From NCBI GenBank assembly GCA_015501595.1, contig JADNRX010000428.1, positions 1-44,237 on the forward strand: a stretch of DNA of 44,237 nt, written 5' to 3'. Under the pieces are notes generated by a model, which made no database searches, was not told the DNA's origin, and saw only the letters and a program-made list of their open reading frames with translations. The position numbers and the translations under genes were made by a program. Origin of the DNA: Hymenopellis radicata (lineage: Eukaryota > Basidiomycota > Agaricomycetes > Agaricales > Physalacriaceae). The number at the start of each line of letters is the position of its first letter. The first letter of the stretch is position 1. Below are positions 18,977 to 30,317 of the stretch, piece by piece.

Positions 18977-19857
18977 TACGCGATTCTGGCCGACTCGACG
19001 CGTTCTGGTCTTGCAGACGTGTTTGTGAGCACCAGTTCACTTCGAAACTACAGCAGACCATCTGAAAGAGATGATTAATTGAAAATATACAATAATCCCT
19101 ATCTACACCGACCCTCCAGCCCATTTGAATTCACTTCAACAAGTTCTGTCTCGCGCAGTTTGCTTTGTCCCGCCAACTCCGCTCGTATACCTTGCTGACT
19201 CGAACCCGTCTCAGACGCATGCACAACGGGCATCCCCGTGCGATTGCGCGGGGTGCAGCCGCGATGCATGTTATGGAGATGTGGGATCTAAGACGGCGAA
19301 GGGGAGACAAGGATTGCAGGGAGGCGGCAGCTGTAAAGGAAGTGGAGACACCACATGATTGGGTCAGCGCGGCAGTGGGGAGTGGTAGTTCTACGGGAGG
19401 AGACGCTGTTAGATGCGCATGGCGGCGGGTCCAAAACGGTCGAGGGTCATACCTGATTGGACAGCCCATCTGGCATCTGTTGTCCCTGGAAAATATCAGT
19501 ATTATGATGGCGTCGATACCGCCCAAGTCGCACCCACAGCAAAATGAAAGGAGCAAAAATATACCTCCACCGCGTCGGCTGCAGTCAACGCGGCGCCCAC
19601 ATCCACCCCATCTGATTTTGAAGCCCGTACACTAGCGGGGCAGATGGGTCTCATCGTGATCCGAAGAACTGCTAGCCTCGTTAAATGAGAGCTATGCAGT
19701 GGAACATTATTGGCGGCTTAAAGACGGTATCCGGGCCCAAGGAGAGGCAGAAACGTGAAACAAGAATGTAAGAGGCCCTAGACAAAGCCTGGGGCTGCAC
19801 GGCACGTTGTTGTCGACGCGCTGTGGTGGCAAGAAGAAAAGGACGCGAAATAGCTGG

Positions 19858-19924
19858 TGGGAACAAGATTCTAAAAGAGGCAGGTGTACGTAATCACCTG
19901 CCCTCTCTACAAGGTGGGCGCGAT
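19858..19924 (-). repeat. 67 bp inverted repeat, right copy
   Basis: Begins TGGGAACAAGATTC and ends GGTGGGCGCGAT. It is the exact reverse complement of 18910-18976. Confidence 0.9.
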
Positions 19925-20119
19925 CAATCACAGACTACATACACATACTCGCTCGCCGTCATATGTATCGTAGTCTGGCTAGGAGAGACTATTACTACCA
20001 CCACCACAGTCCTATTGTTTCTTTGACATCCTCTTTAAAGCTCCTAGATAAGAGCTGCGCCACGCAGACCCAAGGGCGACTCTTGCGACAACCGCCTCCA
20101 CAGTGGTATCAAAGTAACT

Positions 20120-20590
20120 TTGTTGAACACGGAAACCTCCAGATCCTGGTCACTAACCATGATCTTGGGTTACCTCATCCTGCCCGTGTTGACTACCTTC
20201 CACCTATCTGCCACAGGCCTGTTGGAAGAACCCTGCTCTGTCGAAGCGGCAATCCCACTGTCAACCACCGCGAGATATTTGACTCGCCGGAATTCATCAG
20301 ACCTGCTTCCATTGGTATCGGGATCAGTGGCGAGTTTGTATCTCGATACGACACACAGCGACGCTCCTGTAAACTCCCGTCTTATAGAGGTGATGAAACG
20401 TACTTCCGAATCCGCTGGGCTGTTTCCCCGCCTGATGAGTCTTGGGCTCAGCACGTATGTGTATGGAAATCATGATGATTTCACTGAACAATTTTTGGTG
20501 ATGGTGAGATCACGAAGGTCCTGTCAAATTGGCGACACAATGGAATACTCCCCGTCTCGTCGATTTGGAGCTGACTGTCCCTCCAATTGA
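20120..20590 (+). pseudogene. Fragment resembling the C-terminal LRR part of an F-box protein
   Basis: The frame reads LTTFHLSATGLLEEPCSVEAAIPLSTTARYLTRRNSSDLLPLVSGSVASLYLDTTHSD...LIEVMKRTSESAGLFPRLMSLGLSTYVYGNHDDF and stops at 20590. The spacing of leucines and the phrase 'LFPRLMSLGLSTY' resemble the irregular leucine-rich repeats of agaricomycete F-box proteins. No F-box is present upstream in any frame. It lies just outside the left arm of the large inverted duplication. It may be a truncated relic of the same family; a chance ORF is possible. Confidence 0.35.
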
Positions 20591-20658
20591 TGATAACTTA
20601 CACCTTATCCGCCAGGGCATTTGGTGACATCACAAAAGATGTTCCAAGTTAGCTACGC

Positions 20659-20755
20659 CAAGGTAGAACTAGCGAGATGTATTCCAACCTGAAGGTCAAG
20701 TGTATCACATCAATACAGTGTCCTGCGGGATTTGATTCTTTATAAATGCCGCGTT
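20659..20755 (-). repeat. Dispersed repeat R1, copy 1
   Basis: In reverse complement this segment (tacccaacgcggcattta...gatgtgatacacttgacctt...acatctcgctag) matches 38541-38635. Most of it also matches 30318-30386. It sits at the outer breakpoint of the left arm of the inverted duplication. A TATA-like ttataaat (20741-20748) lies inside it, 180 bp before the F-box/LRR start, so part may serve as a promoter. Confidence 0.7.
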
Positions 20756-20929
20756 GGGTAGTAAACCGTGTGGAAGTCAAGTTGTCAATGTGAAGTCAAG
20801 CGGTCTCGGTTTTAGTTCGGCGTGAGAAATAACCCCAGCACTGTACAGCCACCAACGTTGTCTCTCTCCAACTTGAACGTTCTTGAACCTTTGCGCCCAC
20901 CATCACGCGTGTTCTCAAAGAGAGCGTAA

Positions 20930-22289
20930 ATGGCTAACATAAATGGCCCATTCGAGCATGACCCGTTGTCTTCCGCAATAGGTCGCGTACCCGCTGAAAT
21001 CTGGGCAGAAATCTTCGCCTTTACTCGCATGAATCGGGTACCCTCCACCACCCTCGACAGCCCCCATGGAACATATCATACGTTTGCTCCTTATGGAGAG
21101 AAACAGCCGTCTCTCACTCGCAATTGTGGTCCTTCCAGCCTCTCTACCTCGACCACGAATGCTTGATGATGAAAGATCCTGTTTCACTGCTGAAACTGGC
21201 TTTAGCGCGCTCATCGCGCCCGCCCACGCTCCCACGGGACATCGGCTTTTTTTGTGGGGCTGTCTTTCCCCGCCGCCACCATGCTCCGCCCGTTGTGCGC
21301 GCGCTTCTGCAGGTGTTGATAGACGCTTCCACCTCTGTGGCATGTCTTCGCATTGGGTACATCCGTCATACGCAGATCTGCTCCCACAGTTTCGTGGAAG
21401 ACTGCCATTACTTGAAGAACTTCATGTCAACTACGATGGGGACACGCCGAGTATCCGAGGTTTTGAAATCTGTCCTCGTCTCACCAGGTTGCAGCTCCGT
21501 GGAAAGGGTGCTTTCGAGACTGTTTCGCAATTTGCGTGGTCTCGGCTCACCCAATTCGTTGACGCACGGAGAACGCCGGAAAATGCTCCCCTCGATGGTG
21601 AATACTATGCAAACATCGTAGCCGCCGCACCAAATCTTCGGTTTTTAAAGACAAACTGCCTACCGCCGACCTCTCCGAGCGTTCGAATTCACCATGACAC
21701 CCTCACAAGGATATCACTCTGTGATGTCTCTCTTCTCTCGTTCTTTTCATTCCCGTCGCTGGAACGGTTGGAGATCAACCCACCTCCTTACGACATATCC
21801 ACGATCGCCACTGACACGGAGGAAATCAGCAGTGACCTAGCCACCTTCGTAACGCAGTCGCATGGATGCCCCCATCTCACATTTCTCTCTCTGACTAATG
21901 TACTGCCTACCGCTACCTTTGAAGCTGTGCTGGCAGCGTTACCACAATTAGCAAAACTAGAATTGATGTTCTGCGAGTGGGACGAAGATACGCTGTCCAT
22001 GACAGAGGAGTTTCTCTTGAACTTAACGGCATATGTAGAGACTGACGACGACGGCGAAGTGTCACATGCGTATGATTTGGTACCGGAGCTCTCATCGTTC
22101 AGCCTTGTGTTCAGGCCGTGTCCGGGGGCGCCTGATGTCTGTGACATCGTCGGAAGAGCACTTCACCTAATGCTAGAGGAACGTTATGGATTCCATGGTC
22201 AACGATCCGCTCTCAAATCTGTTCACCTCGGCGTCTCAGGTGAATTTGATGAAGTACTACTACCAACGGATTGGACATTCGGGTTGTAA
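20930..22289 (+). pseudogene. F-box/LRR-type protein gene, left duplicate, frameshifted
   Basis: The N-terminus MANINGPFEHDPLSSAIGRVPAEIWAEIFAFTRM is an F-box-like motif. Compared with the inverted copy at 28722-30163, a small deletion after it (about 21030-21037) shifts the frame. The conserved WNISYVCSLWRETAVSHSQLWS then continues in another frame. A second one-base difference near 21356 shifts back, after which the leucine-rich part (LLPQFRGRLPLLEEL... to VLLPTDWTFGL) is open to 22289. The C-terminus is also shortened by a deletion of about 38 bp relative to the right copy. The protein cannot be produced intact as written, though a shorter internal-start protein might be. Confidence 0.65.
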
Positions 22290-22686
22290 CTACTATCCTT
22301 GGTGCAGCCTTCACGCACATTAGACATCTGAGAGCTGTAGGCATGTAGTATATCACGAAACCCACCTAGGTCCCGAAATCCCACCTATACCCTAGCTAGA
22401 CTTCCACGAAACAATGTAAATTCTTTGTTATATGCGTTGCTTCACATCAACTCAGACTGGACCCACTGTCACCCACAAGCCACCCTAAGCTTGGATCATG
22501 AATAGCTTTATGTATACAAAGTGTCCATAAATACAGCACTATAAATACTACTACTGCCCTTCGACTTAAAGAGAGTCTAATATGATATGCAGGTATGCAA
22601 AAGATTACGGAGATAAATGAAGTGTAAAGTGTGAAAAAGTCCGCCAGCGTCTACAGACTCTACCTAAATCAATGATCATCTGCTTG
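22290..22686. other. Intergenic within the left arm
   Basis: Convergent 3' flanks of the F-box/LRR copy (+) and the aspartic protease (-). The stretch is repeated inverted in the right arm. No gene seen. Confidence 0.4.
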
Positions 22687-24864
22687 CTACTGCCGTGCAT
22701 CAAATGGATTATGATATCCCACATTCTGCTGAGACGTATAGGGCCCGGGCTGCGGATCATACAAATGCGCTTGTTGTGGCGGCGCATAAGGCTGTGGTGC
22801 GGGATCATAAAGCTGTTCAGTGGAATACCCCTGTGCGTTGTAGGCAGGCGACGGAGGCCCCGGGTGGTACTGCCCGGAAGGGACATACTGTGGCGGCATG
22901 CTGTACCGCGGCGGTGGTGGCGCGTTTCCACTTTGCATAATCGACATATCGACTGGAGGTTGCGGTGATGCCAGCGGGCGGTATATGGGTCCTGTGTTGT
23001 AGGTCTTGTTACCGCGCCTGCGGAGATTCCATGCGTACGCCATGAGAACGAGACCAAGCAATAGTAGACCGCCACATATGCCGTATAGGAGGGGCTTCTT
23101 GATGCTGCTGCCGCTGCCACTTGTGGGCAAGTTATTGAGCGTCTGGCCACCAGTGCTGTCCTTGCCATTCAACCGTACACTGACGAAATCGGCATGGGCT
23201 AGAGATAAGATGAATGACAGAATAACTAGAGCGCTCAACTACTGACCTTCCGCTGGATCGGTTATTGAGAGGAACTGGATGTAAGGAGCACCGCGGTTCT
23301 GGTCCTCGTCGATGAAATCTCCATAATTCAACAATGCGTAAACGTTGCGCACTAGGAAGTCCCGTCGATCAAAGCAGTGCATAAGGTTGTCAAATAGCTC
23401 ACTGAAAGACATGCCCAAGATCATATCGTACGTCGGTTGATCGCCAGTATCAAAGATGATCGGTTGAAACTAAAACACGCGTCAATTCTCTGTTAAGCGA
23501 GAAGTGCACACTGCATACCAATCCGACACAGCAATCTTGCCCTTTCGAATTCTTCAGAGAACTAATTCCCACTAAAGAAGGATCCCTATGAAAGCTATCA
23601 GAGTGGACAGATAGCAGAACACAGTTACAACATACAGTGTGGCGTCCATAGGATGGATGTGATATTCCTGCCCACTAAACTTGAACGTGATGTTCACCTC
23701 TTGATCACAGGGAACAATCCACGTGTTGCCCACACCATTTACATTCACAAATTCCGCACCACTAAACCGGCCGTAAATCGCGTCGGCTGCAGCCCTAAAC
23801 AGACATATGAGCGTCAGATTCCTATCACGCGTATTATTAGGCTCACTTGGGCAATTGCGATAACGAGAACCCAGAATCAACCACAGCAGTAGCCTGGTAA
23901 CCATTAGATGTCCCCTGGACCTCTGTATGAATGGCGATGGGATTCCCGTCAGGACCGAGCAGTCCGTTCTGGTCAAGGAGAATTTGGAAATGCTGATCGC
24001 CTGCCCTAGTGACTGATACAGTAGTCACCGCCAGCTTTGGTTCGTTCGTAATCGCGTCGTAGCCGTCGAGAATGTCGCCTACGGTAATGTTACCCGGGAA
24101 GCTGTCCGCACTGTCAGGATCTATACAGGGTGATTAACGCTCATGTTGAAGTTGGCGAGAGCGTGGGAACGTACCCTGAACGCGTCCGAGGGCGATGGAG
24201 ATGAAGTTGGGGGTGGAGGTGTTTTGGAGGAATATGCGATCCACGACGGCGAAACCGGCGTCTGACTGTAGTGTGTTGTAGATGTTGGAACCGGAATTGG
24301 GGCCTAAGCCTAGGATACCTTGTCCTTGTTTATTGTCGGCATCTGGTGGAACTTGCACTGCGTAGGCGGTTAGACATTGGAGACCGATACACGAGCCTGC
24401 ACGTACTGAACGCCTGGTTTGATATCTCATAACCCGCGAACTTCATGTCTGCAATTTTAACAGGACCTGGTTCAACATTTGTGAGTAGGGTGTAGTTGGG
24501 GGTTGTTGGAGGAAAGGAGCCACCTTTGGCTGAACCAACGGCATAGGTGACGCCCGAAGTAGCGCCCGTGTCTTGGGCAGAAGGAACCGTGCCAGCCACC
24601 CAGAGGTCAGAACTGGGAGATAGTTATGTTGAGCGCCTCAAACATATGGAGGCGTACTCACCTTCCAGTATCAATAAGACAAGAAAAGTCCTGTCCACCG
24701 AGTGTTACGGTCGTGGAGTAGCTGATGTCTCCAGCATTCTTGAGGGTCGCAACACCGGTTATGGCGCGCCGCAAGGGGGCGCGTCTTCGACCCTCTACTT
24801 CGAGGCGGAGGCCTGAAGAGATTCCTGCAAGGGAGGATATGGCAAGTAGGAGGAGATGATGCAT
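22687..24864 (-). CDS. Membrane-anchored A1-family aspartic protease A
   Basis: Ten exons close exactly to 572 aa: 24662-24864, 24524-24612, 24407-24466, 24175-24357, 23847-24120, 23636-23794, 23519-23585, 23403-23469, 23247-23351 and 22687-23198. A signal peptide (MHHLLLLAISSLAGISSG) precedes a pepsin-like fold with two catalytic loops: CLIDTGSSDLWV (Asp ~65) and AVVDSGFSLSQLP (Asp ~260). A membrane helix (PLLYGICGGLLLLGLVLMAYAW) and basic stop-transfer residues follow, then a Pro/Gln/Tyr-rich cytoplasmic tail. It probably acts at the cell surface or in the secretory pathway. It is head-to-head with protease B and shares most intron positions with it. Its 3' end was duplicated into the right arm at 27881-28344. 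Confidence 0.85.
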
Positions 24865-25534
24865 GGAAGAAGGAGAGGAGGAAGATGAGGAGATATAACG
24901 CCGTCTCGCCCAAATGAAAATAGCGGTGTGCGGTGTGTCATGGTCAAACACATTCCTATATCATATGGCCCTGAATGACATTCAGTATTGTGCGACCAAC
25001 CTCCTGAAAGAGATTTGGTTCCGACACCAAAATCTTGATGTTAAGGTTAGTCTTTTGCAGATCATGGTTGGATCATGGAAGAGGATTCGCGAGCTGACTG
25101 CGGACGGCTTAGGTTTTTGGATTGCCGGGCATGGCGGATTACCCAGCGCGTGCCATATGATGTGGCGGTGCAAAGTCGATCATTGTAGATCTGGATCTTC
25201 TGCCGACACACCAGAACAATTCAACAACTTGTACTTACTGTAGCGACTTGATATCATCCAATCATTATTTTTTTAATCCTTGGAGGGGTGGCGGTGAATT
25301 GATTGGATATTCCTTATTTTATTCTCAAATTACTAGTCCTCAAGCTTCAAGCCTAAGCGTTAACATTGACGAATAAAACTACCTTGCCGCCGTTGTCTGG
25401 AGCACTTGAAGCCGTTCGAGGCACCTGACAGGGGTCATTTGGTCAGGCCAAGCGCTCTCTCCCACCGACCACGACCATCATTTTCTCTTTCCCTTCGTTC
25501 CCTGGCTGCTAAGGCACTGTCTTTCTCGGCGGTC
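24865..25534. promoter_or_regulatory. Shared bidirectional promoter region of the aspartic protease pair
   Basis: 670 bp separate the divergent starts of protease A (-) and protease B (+). Each start is preceded by a pyrimidine-rich tract on its own strand. No specific operator could be identified. Open frames in it show no family resemblance. Confidence 0.45.
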
Positions 25535-27479
25535 ATGATGCATTCGTTAATTCCACTCTCTTTACTTCTGTCCTTCATCGACTCCTGTGTGTACGGAGTT
25601 CATCTGCCAGTCCAGATTCGAACCTCCAATCAGCCCCGTACCCTCAGCACCTTCAGCCATCGAGCAGCAAACACCACCATCCCCGTCGGAAACTACGGAA
25701 ATGCCCAGTATTTCGCCAATATCACCATTGGCGGCGAGCAGGTCGCTGTCCTGCTGGATACGGGCAGGTAAGCATGGGTCTATATCCCGAATCGGACGAC
25801 GGTATAACAGCCGTAATGTAGCTCAGACCTTTGGGTTAATTTCCCGAGCACGGTGCCGCAGACGACAAACTCTGGCAAGTCGTTGACACTGTCGTATGCC
25901 ATAGGATCTGCCGCTGGTGCGCGTTCTGTTTCGCTTTCGCTCGCTCATATCAACTCTCTCCAGGCAGTATCGTCTCTGCAAAAGTAGAGTTTTATGACTA
26001 CACTATAGACTCGCAAGCGTTTCGTACGTCCACGTCATTCCATAAACCTCCCCCGACACTTACCCTCTGTAGTATTGGTCACCGACACGAGCAGCTTCTC
26101 GACTGACATCCATACGCAAGGCTACGATGGCTTACTTGGTCTCGGACCGAACGAGGGCAGTCGAATTCTTGACGAAATCGACAAAGACTCCGCCAACAGC
26201 CTCCTCACCAACATCTTCTCCCAAACCTCCCAAACGGACAATTTTCTCACCTTCCTTCTTGACCGAAAAGCGGACCCCTCCGAGGACTTTAGCGCCCAAC
26301 TCACTCTTTCTGAATACGTCAAGGGTTACGAAAAGGTCGCGGACATGCCCAAGATCGACGTGGAGACTGTCCACAGGCTGTTACAGTCCGAGCAGCATTG
26401 GCAGGGCCTCACAGACAAGGACAACGGTGTCATCGGCCCCGACGGCCAGGTCATTTTGATTGATTCCATCGTTCCAAAGGCACCCGACGGCCAACTTGTC
26501 GCCGTCTTTGATTCTGGGTTCACCTTCACACAAGTCCCGCGCGACTTGGCTGACGCGATATACGGTCGCGTTCAAGGGGCCGTCTACGATTCAAAAAAGG
26601 AGTGGTGGACTGTTCCCTGTGGCCAGCTATTGAACATCACCTTCAACTTTGGCGGCCAGTCGTACCCCGTTCATCCCATGGACACTGTCGATGACAACTT
26701 TAACATCAAGAATGACAATGGCACGAGGGTGTGTATAGGTTCGTTCCAGCCCATCACTAGCGCGTTCAGTCTGCTTGGAAACTACGATATGATCATGGGA
26801 ATGAATTTCTGTACGTTGATGCCTCAATTTCTCTGATCAAATACTCACATTGTTCGCAGTACGAAACGTGTACACCAAACTTGACTTTGGCAGTTGGTCC
26901 GGCAGCAACTCCAGCGCCAGCGACCCGTACATCCAGCTCCTCTCTATAACAGACGTCACCCAAGCGCACAGCGACTTTGTCACCGTCCGCCTCGGCGGCA
27001 CGGACACCACTGGAGACGCCAAGTGGCAGCTCCTCCCCTCCTCGGAGATGCAGCACTCGCCCGTGTCGGAAGAGGAGAAAAAGAAGAAGTACCAGGAGAT
27101 GGTCCTGAGCCGATGGCCGTACATCCTCACCGGCTGCCTCGCCGCCGTTATCATCATCGTGGGCATCGTCTGCTGGCGCTGCTGCTGCCGGCGGAACAAG
27201 GACGGCTCCAAAGGTGCTTTGTGCTGCCACAAGCGAGCGAAGGCTACGGTTCCGAAGTTTACGCCGAGCAAGGGGTCGGAGACGTCCTACCTGCCGCTTC
27301 AAGATCAGCACTCGATGCACAATGCGAGCACCGCCTCGTTGCCTTATGATCAGAATGCTTCGTATGGTGGCGGGTACAACCACAATTCGGGGTATTCTGA
27401 CTACAGCCCCAATCCTGCATATGACCACCACCCCAACGAGTATGGTGGCGGTGGGCAAACTGGGTATAAGGCGTATTAG
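25535..27479 (+). CDS. Membrane-anchored A1-family aspartic protease B
   Basis: Five exons close exactly to 581 aa: 25535-25767, 25822-25916, 25964-26023, 26073-26810 and 26860-27479. A hydrophobic signal segment (HSLIPLSLLLSFIDSC) is followed by a short propeptide-like region. The pepsin-like domain has AVLLDTGSSDLWV (Asp ~75), LLGLGPNEGS and AVFDSGFTFTQVP (Asp ~276). The C-terminus has a TM helix (WPYILTGCLAAVIIIVGIVCW), a Cys/Arg cluster (RCCCRR) and a Tyr/Gly/Asn-rich tail. It is a clear paralogue of protease A with matching intron phases but fewer introns: A has several extra ones inside the region covered by B's fourth exon. The start could also be the adjacent ATG three bases later. 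Confidence 0.87.
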
Positions 27480-27879
27480 CCGATGAATCCGCTATCTCTT
27501 GTATATATACGTATCATTTGCTATCGTTGCTTTGAGAGAGCATCCGCGGACCGCAGCGCGCGTCTGCGGTGAGCGGTGGACGATGTATCGGTGTTTCGAG
27601 TTACTTCCTGACAGCAGCTGGACAGTAGTAGTACCTACACGCTTTCCTCCTCCTTCGCCTCCCATGTACTGAATCATCTGCCTGGACACGGACGTCTTCC
27701 AGAAATACTGTATCTCAGTTAATCCAACGTATACCACCAATACTATATTGTTGAGATAGAAGAAGACGACTGGCATCCCAACGATTAATCGCTGAGTCCC
27801 GCACCACGTGTGTGTCCGGTCACAAATTGCAGGGCACCACATTTTGAGTGCCACATGCTAATCTCACGGTTCAGGACAG
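27480..27879. other. Intergenic between protease B and the right arm
   Basis: 400 bp without a supported gene. A short TATA-like/AT stretch (tatatatacgtatc) directly follows the protease B stop and probably belongs to its 3' UTR. Confidence 0.4.
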
Positions 27880-27880
27880 T

Positions 27881-28345
27881 GGTCAGTTCCTGTCAATAAC
27901 CGATCCCGCTGAAGGTCAGTAGTTGAGCGCTCTAGTTGTTCCGTCATTCATCTTGGTCTCTAGCCATGCCGATTTCGTCAGTGTACGGTTGAATGGCAAG
28001 GACACCACTGGTGGCCAGACGCTCAATAACTTGCCCACAAGCGGCAGCGGCAGCAGCATCTATACGGCATATGTGGCGCTCTACTATTGCTTGGTCTCGA
28101 GCGTCCTCATGGCGTACGCGTGGAATCTCCGCAGGCGCGGTAACAAGACCTACAACAAAGGACCCATAAGTATACCACCCGCTGGCATCACCGACACCTC
28201 CAGTCGATATGTCGACCGCCGCGGTACAGCATGCCGCCACAGTATATCCCTTCCGAGCCATTTGAGCAGTACCACCCGGGGCCTCCGTCGCCTGCCTACA
28301 ACGCACATGGGTATTCCACTGAACGGCTTTATGATCCCGCATTGA
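27881..28345 (+). pseudogene. Truncated 3' fragment of aspartic protease A
   Basis: The fragment begins in the exon encoding the end of the protease domain. It includes the ~48 bp intron and continues in the last exon with DFVSVRLNGKDTTGGQTLNNLPTSGSGSSI. Then a ~12 bp deletion and further small indels destroy the frame of the transmembrane helix. The proline-rich tail survives only in other frames. There is no promoter, signal peptide or catalytic part. It is a by-product of the inverted duplication, not a gene. Confidence 0.8.
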
Positions 28346-28721
28346 TTTCGGTAGAGTAGATGTACGCTGCGGACCTTTTTTACACCTTACACTTGATCTC
28401 GACGGACATGTCCTCTTAATCTTTTTGCATACCTGCATATCATATTAGACTCTCTTTAAGTCGAAGGGCAGTAGTATTTATCGTGCGGTATTTATGGACA
28501 CTTTGTAGACATTAAGCTATTGGTGATCCAAAGCTTAGGGTGGGTTGTGAGTGACAGTGGGTCCAATGATTTAGACCTGAGTTGATGCGTAGAATTGAAG
28601 CAACTTGAGGTATATAACAAAGCATTTACATTGTTTCGTGGAGGTCTAGCTAGGGTATAGGTGGGATTTCGGGTCGTCCTACACCTAGTTGGGTTTCGGT
28701 GATATAGTACATGCCTACAGC

Positions 28722-30163
28722 TCAAACATGTCTGATGTGCGTTAAGGCCACACCAAGCATAGTAGTAACAACCTGGATGTCCAATCCACCCCTCTTTAGC
28801 ACTTTACAATAATCGAGAACTTGTGTTGGTAGTAGTACTTCACCAAATTCACCTGAGACCCGGAGGTAAACAGATTTGAGAGCGGATCGTTGACCATGGA
28901 ATCCATAACGTTCCTCTAGCATTGAGCGAAAGGCTCTGCCGACGATGTCACTGACATCAGGCGCCCCCCGACAGGGACTGAACACGAGGCTGAACCATTC
29001 GAGGGCCGGTACCAAATCATACGCATGCAACACTTCGCCGTCATCGTCAGTCTCTACATATCCCGTCAAGTTCAAGAGAAACTCCTCTGTCATGGACAGC
29101 GTAACTTCGTCCCACTCGCGGAACGTCAATTCTAGTTCTGCTAATTGGGGTAACGCTGCCAGCACAGCTTCAAAGGTAGCGGTAGGCAGTGCATTAATCA
29201 CAGAGAGAGATGTGAGATGTGGGCATCCATGCGACTGTGTTACGAAGGTGGCTAGGTCACTGCTGATTTCCTCCGTGTCAGTGGCAATCGTGGATATATC
29301 GTAAGGAGGTGGGCTGATGTCCAACCGCTCCAGCGACGGGAATGAAAAGAACGAGAGAAGAGAGACATCACAGAGTGATATATTTGTGAGGTTGTCATGG
29401 TGAATTCGAACGCTCGGAGAGGTCGGCGGTAGGCAGTTTGTCTTTAAAAACCGCAGATTTGGTGCGGCGGCTACGATGTTTGCATAGTATTCACCATCGA
29501 GGGAGCACCTTCCGGTGTTCTGCGTGCGTCAACGAATTGGGTGAGCCGAGGCCACGCAAATTGCGAAACAGTCTCGAAAGCACCCTTTCCACGGAGCTGC
29601 AACCTGGTGAGACGAGGACAGATATCAAAACCTCGGATACTCGGCGTGTCCCCATCGTAGCTGACATCAAGCTCTTCAAGTAATGGGAGTCTTCCACGAA
29701 ACTGTGGGAGCAGATCTGCATATGACGGATGGACCCGAATGTGAAGACATGCCACAGAGGTGGAAGCGTCTATCAACACCTGCAGAAGCACGCGCACAAC
29801 GGGCGGCGCATGGTGGCGGGGATAGCCACTCCCACAAAAAAAGCCGATGTCCCGCAGGAGCGCGCGCGGGCGCGATGAACGTGCGAAGACCATTTTCAGT
29901 AGCGAAACAGGATCTTTCATCTTCAAGCACTCGTCGTCGAGGCAGAGAGGCAAGGACCACAATTGCGAGTGAGAGACGGCTGTTTCTCTCCATAAGGAGC
30001 AAACGTATGATATATTCCATGGGGGTTGTCGAGGGTGGTAGAGGGTACCCCGATGATCGATCATGCGAGTCAAGGCGAAGATTTCTGCCCAGATTTCAGC
30101 GGGCACGCGACCTATTGCCGAAGACAACGAGTCATGCAGGAATGGGCCATTTATGTTAGCCAT
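28722..30163 (-). pseudogene. F-box/LRR-type protein gene, right duplicate, one frameshift
   Basis: Starts MANINGPFLHDSLSSAIGRVPAEIWAEIFALTRM and keeps the conserved WNISYVCSLWRETAVSHSQLWSLPL block in the same frame, unlike the left copy. The leucine-rich part then breaks once near 29505, where a C run is one shorter than in the left copy (EGAP/LDGEYYANI). After that the second half (…DISPPPYDISTIATDTEEISSDLATFVTQSHGCPHL… to …THIRHV) is open to the stop at 28722. With one base restored it would encode about 480 aa. No introns are apparent. It may be functional if the missing base is a sequencing error. Confidence 0.68.
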
Positions 30164-30317
30164 TTACGCTCTCTTTGGGATAGAACACGCGTGATGGTGG
30201 TTCAAGTTGGAGAGAGACGACGTCGGTGGCTGTACAGTACTGGGGTTATTTCTCACGCCGAACTAAAACCGAGACCGCTTGACTTCACATTGACAACTTG
30301 ACTTCCACACGGTTTAC

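Larger units (their letters stand above)
18910..19924. mobile_element. 1 kb element bounded by perfect 67 bp inverted repeats (putative non-autonomous transposon)
   Basis: Positions 18910-18976 and 19858-19924 are exact reverse complements over 67 bp and are separated by 881 bp. The interior has no convincing ORF. Matching inverted ends with a non-coding core fit a non-autonomous DNA transposon or a recent inverted duplication. No obvious target-site duplication abuts the repeats, so the transposon reading is not proven. The interior includes a GC-rich imperfect palindrome near 19212-19240 (CCCCGTGCGATTGCGCGGGG). Confidence 0.55.
20692..23280. repeat. Left arm of a large inverted duplication
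   Basis: This segment is repeated in inverted orientation at about 27880-30386 with high similarity apart from small indels. It contains the F-box/LRR copy at 20930-22289, its 3' flank, and the last exon of the aspartic protease gene with the end of the exon before it. The outer limit is where the match GAAGGTCAAGTGTATCAC begins. The inner limit is within the exon encoding YIQFLSITDPAE. Confidence 0.85.

Noticed and set aside
19963..20475. 170 aa plus-strand ORF
   Set aside because: It overlaps the more plausible LRR-like frame at 20120-20590 and has no recognisable motif.
24914..25243. 109 aa ORF between the two proteases
   Set aside because: No homology pattern; the first codons overlap the 5' flank of protease A.
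26793..27458. 221 aa minus-strand open frame
   Set aside because: It is antisense to the last exon of protease B, a product of GC-rich codon composition.
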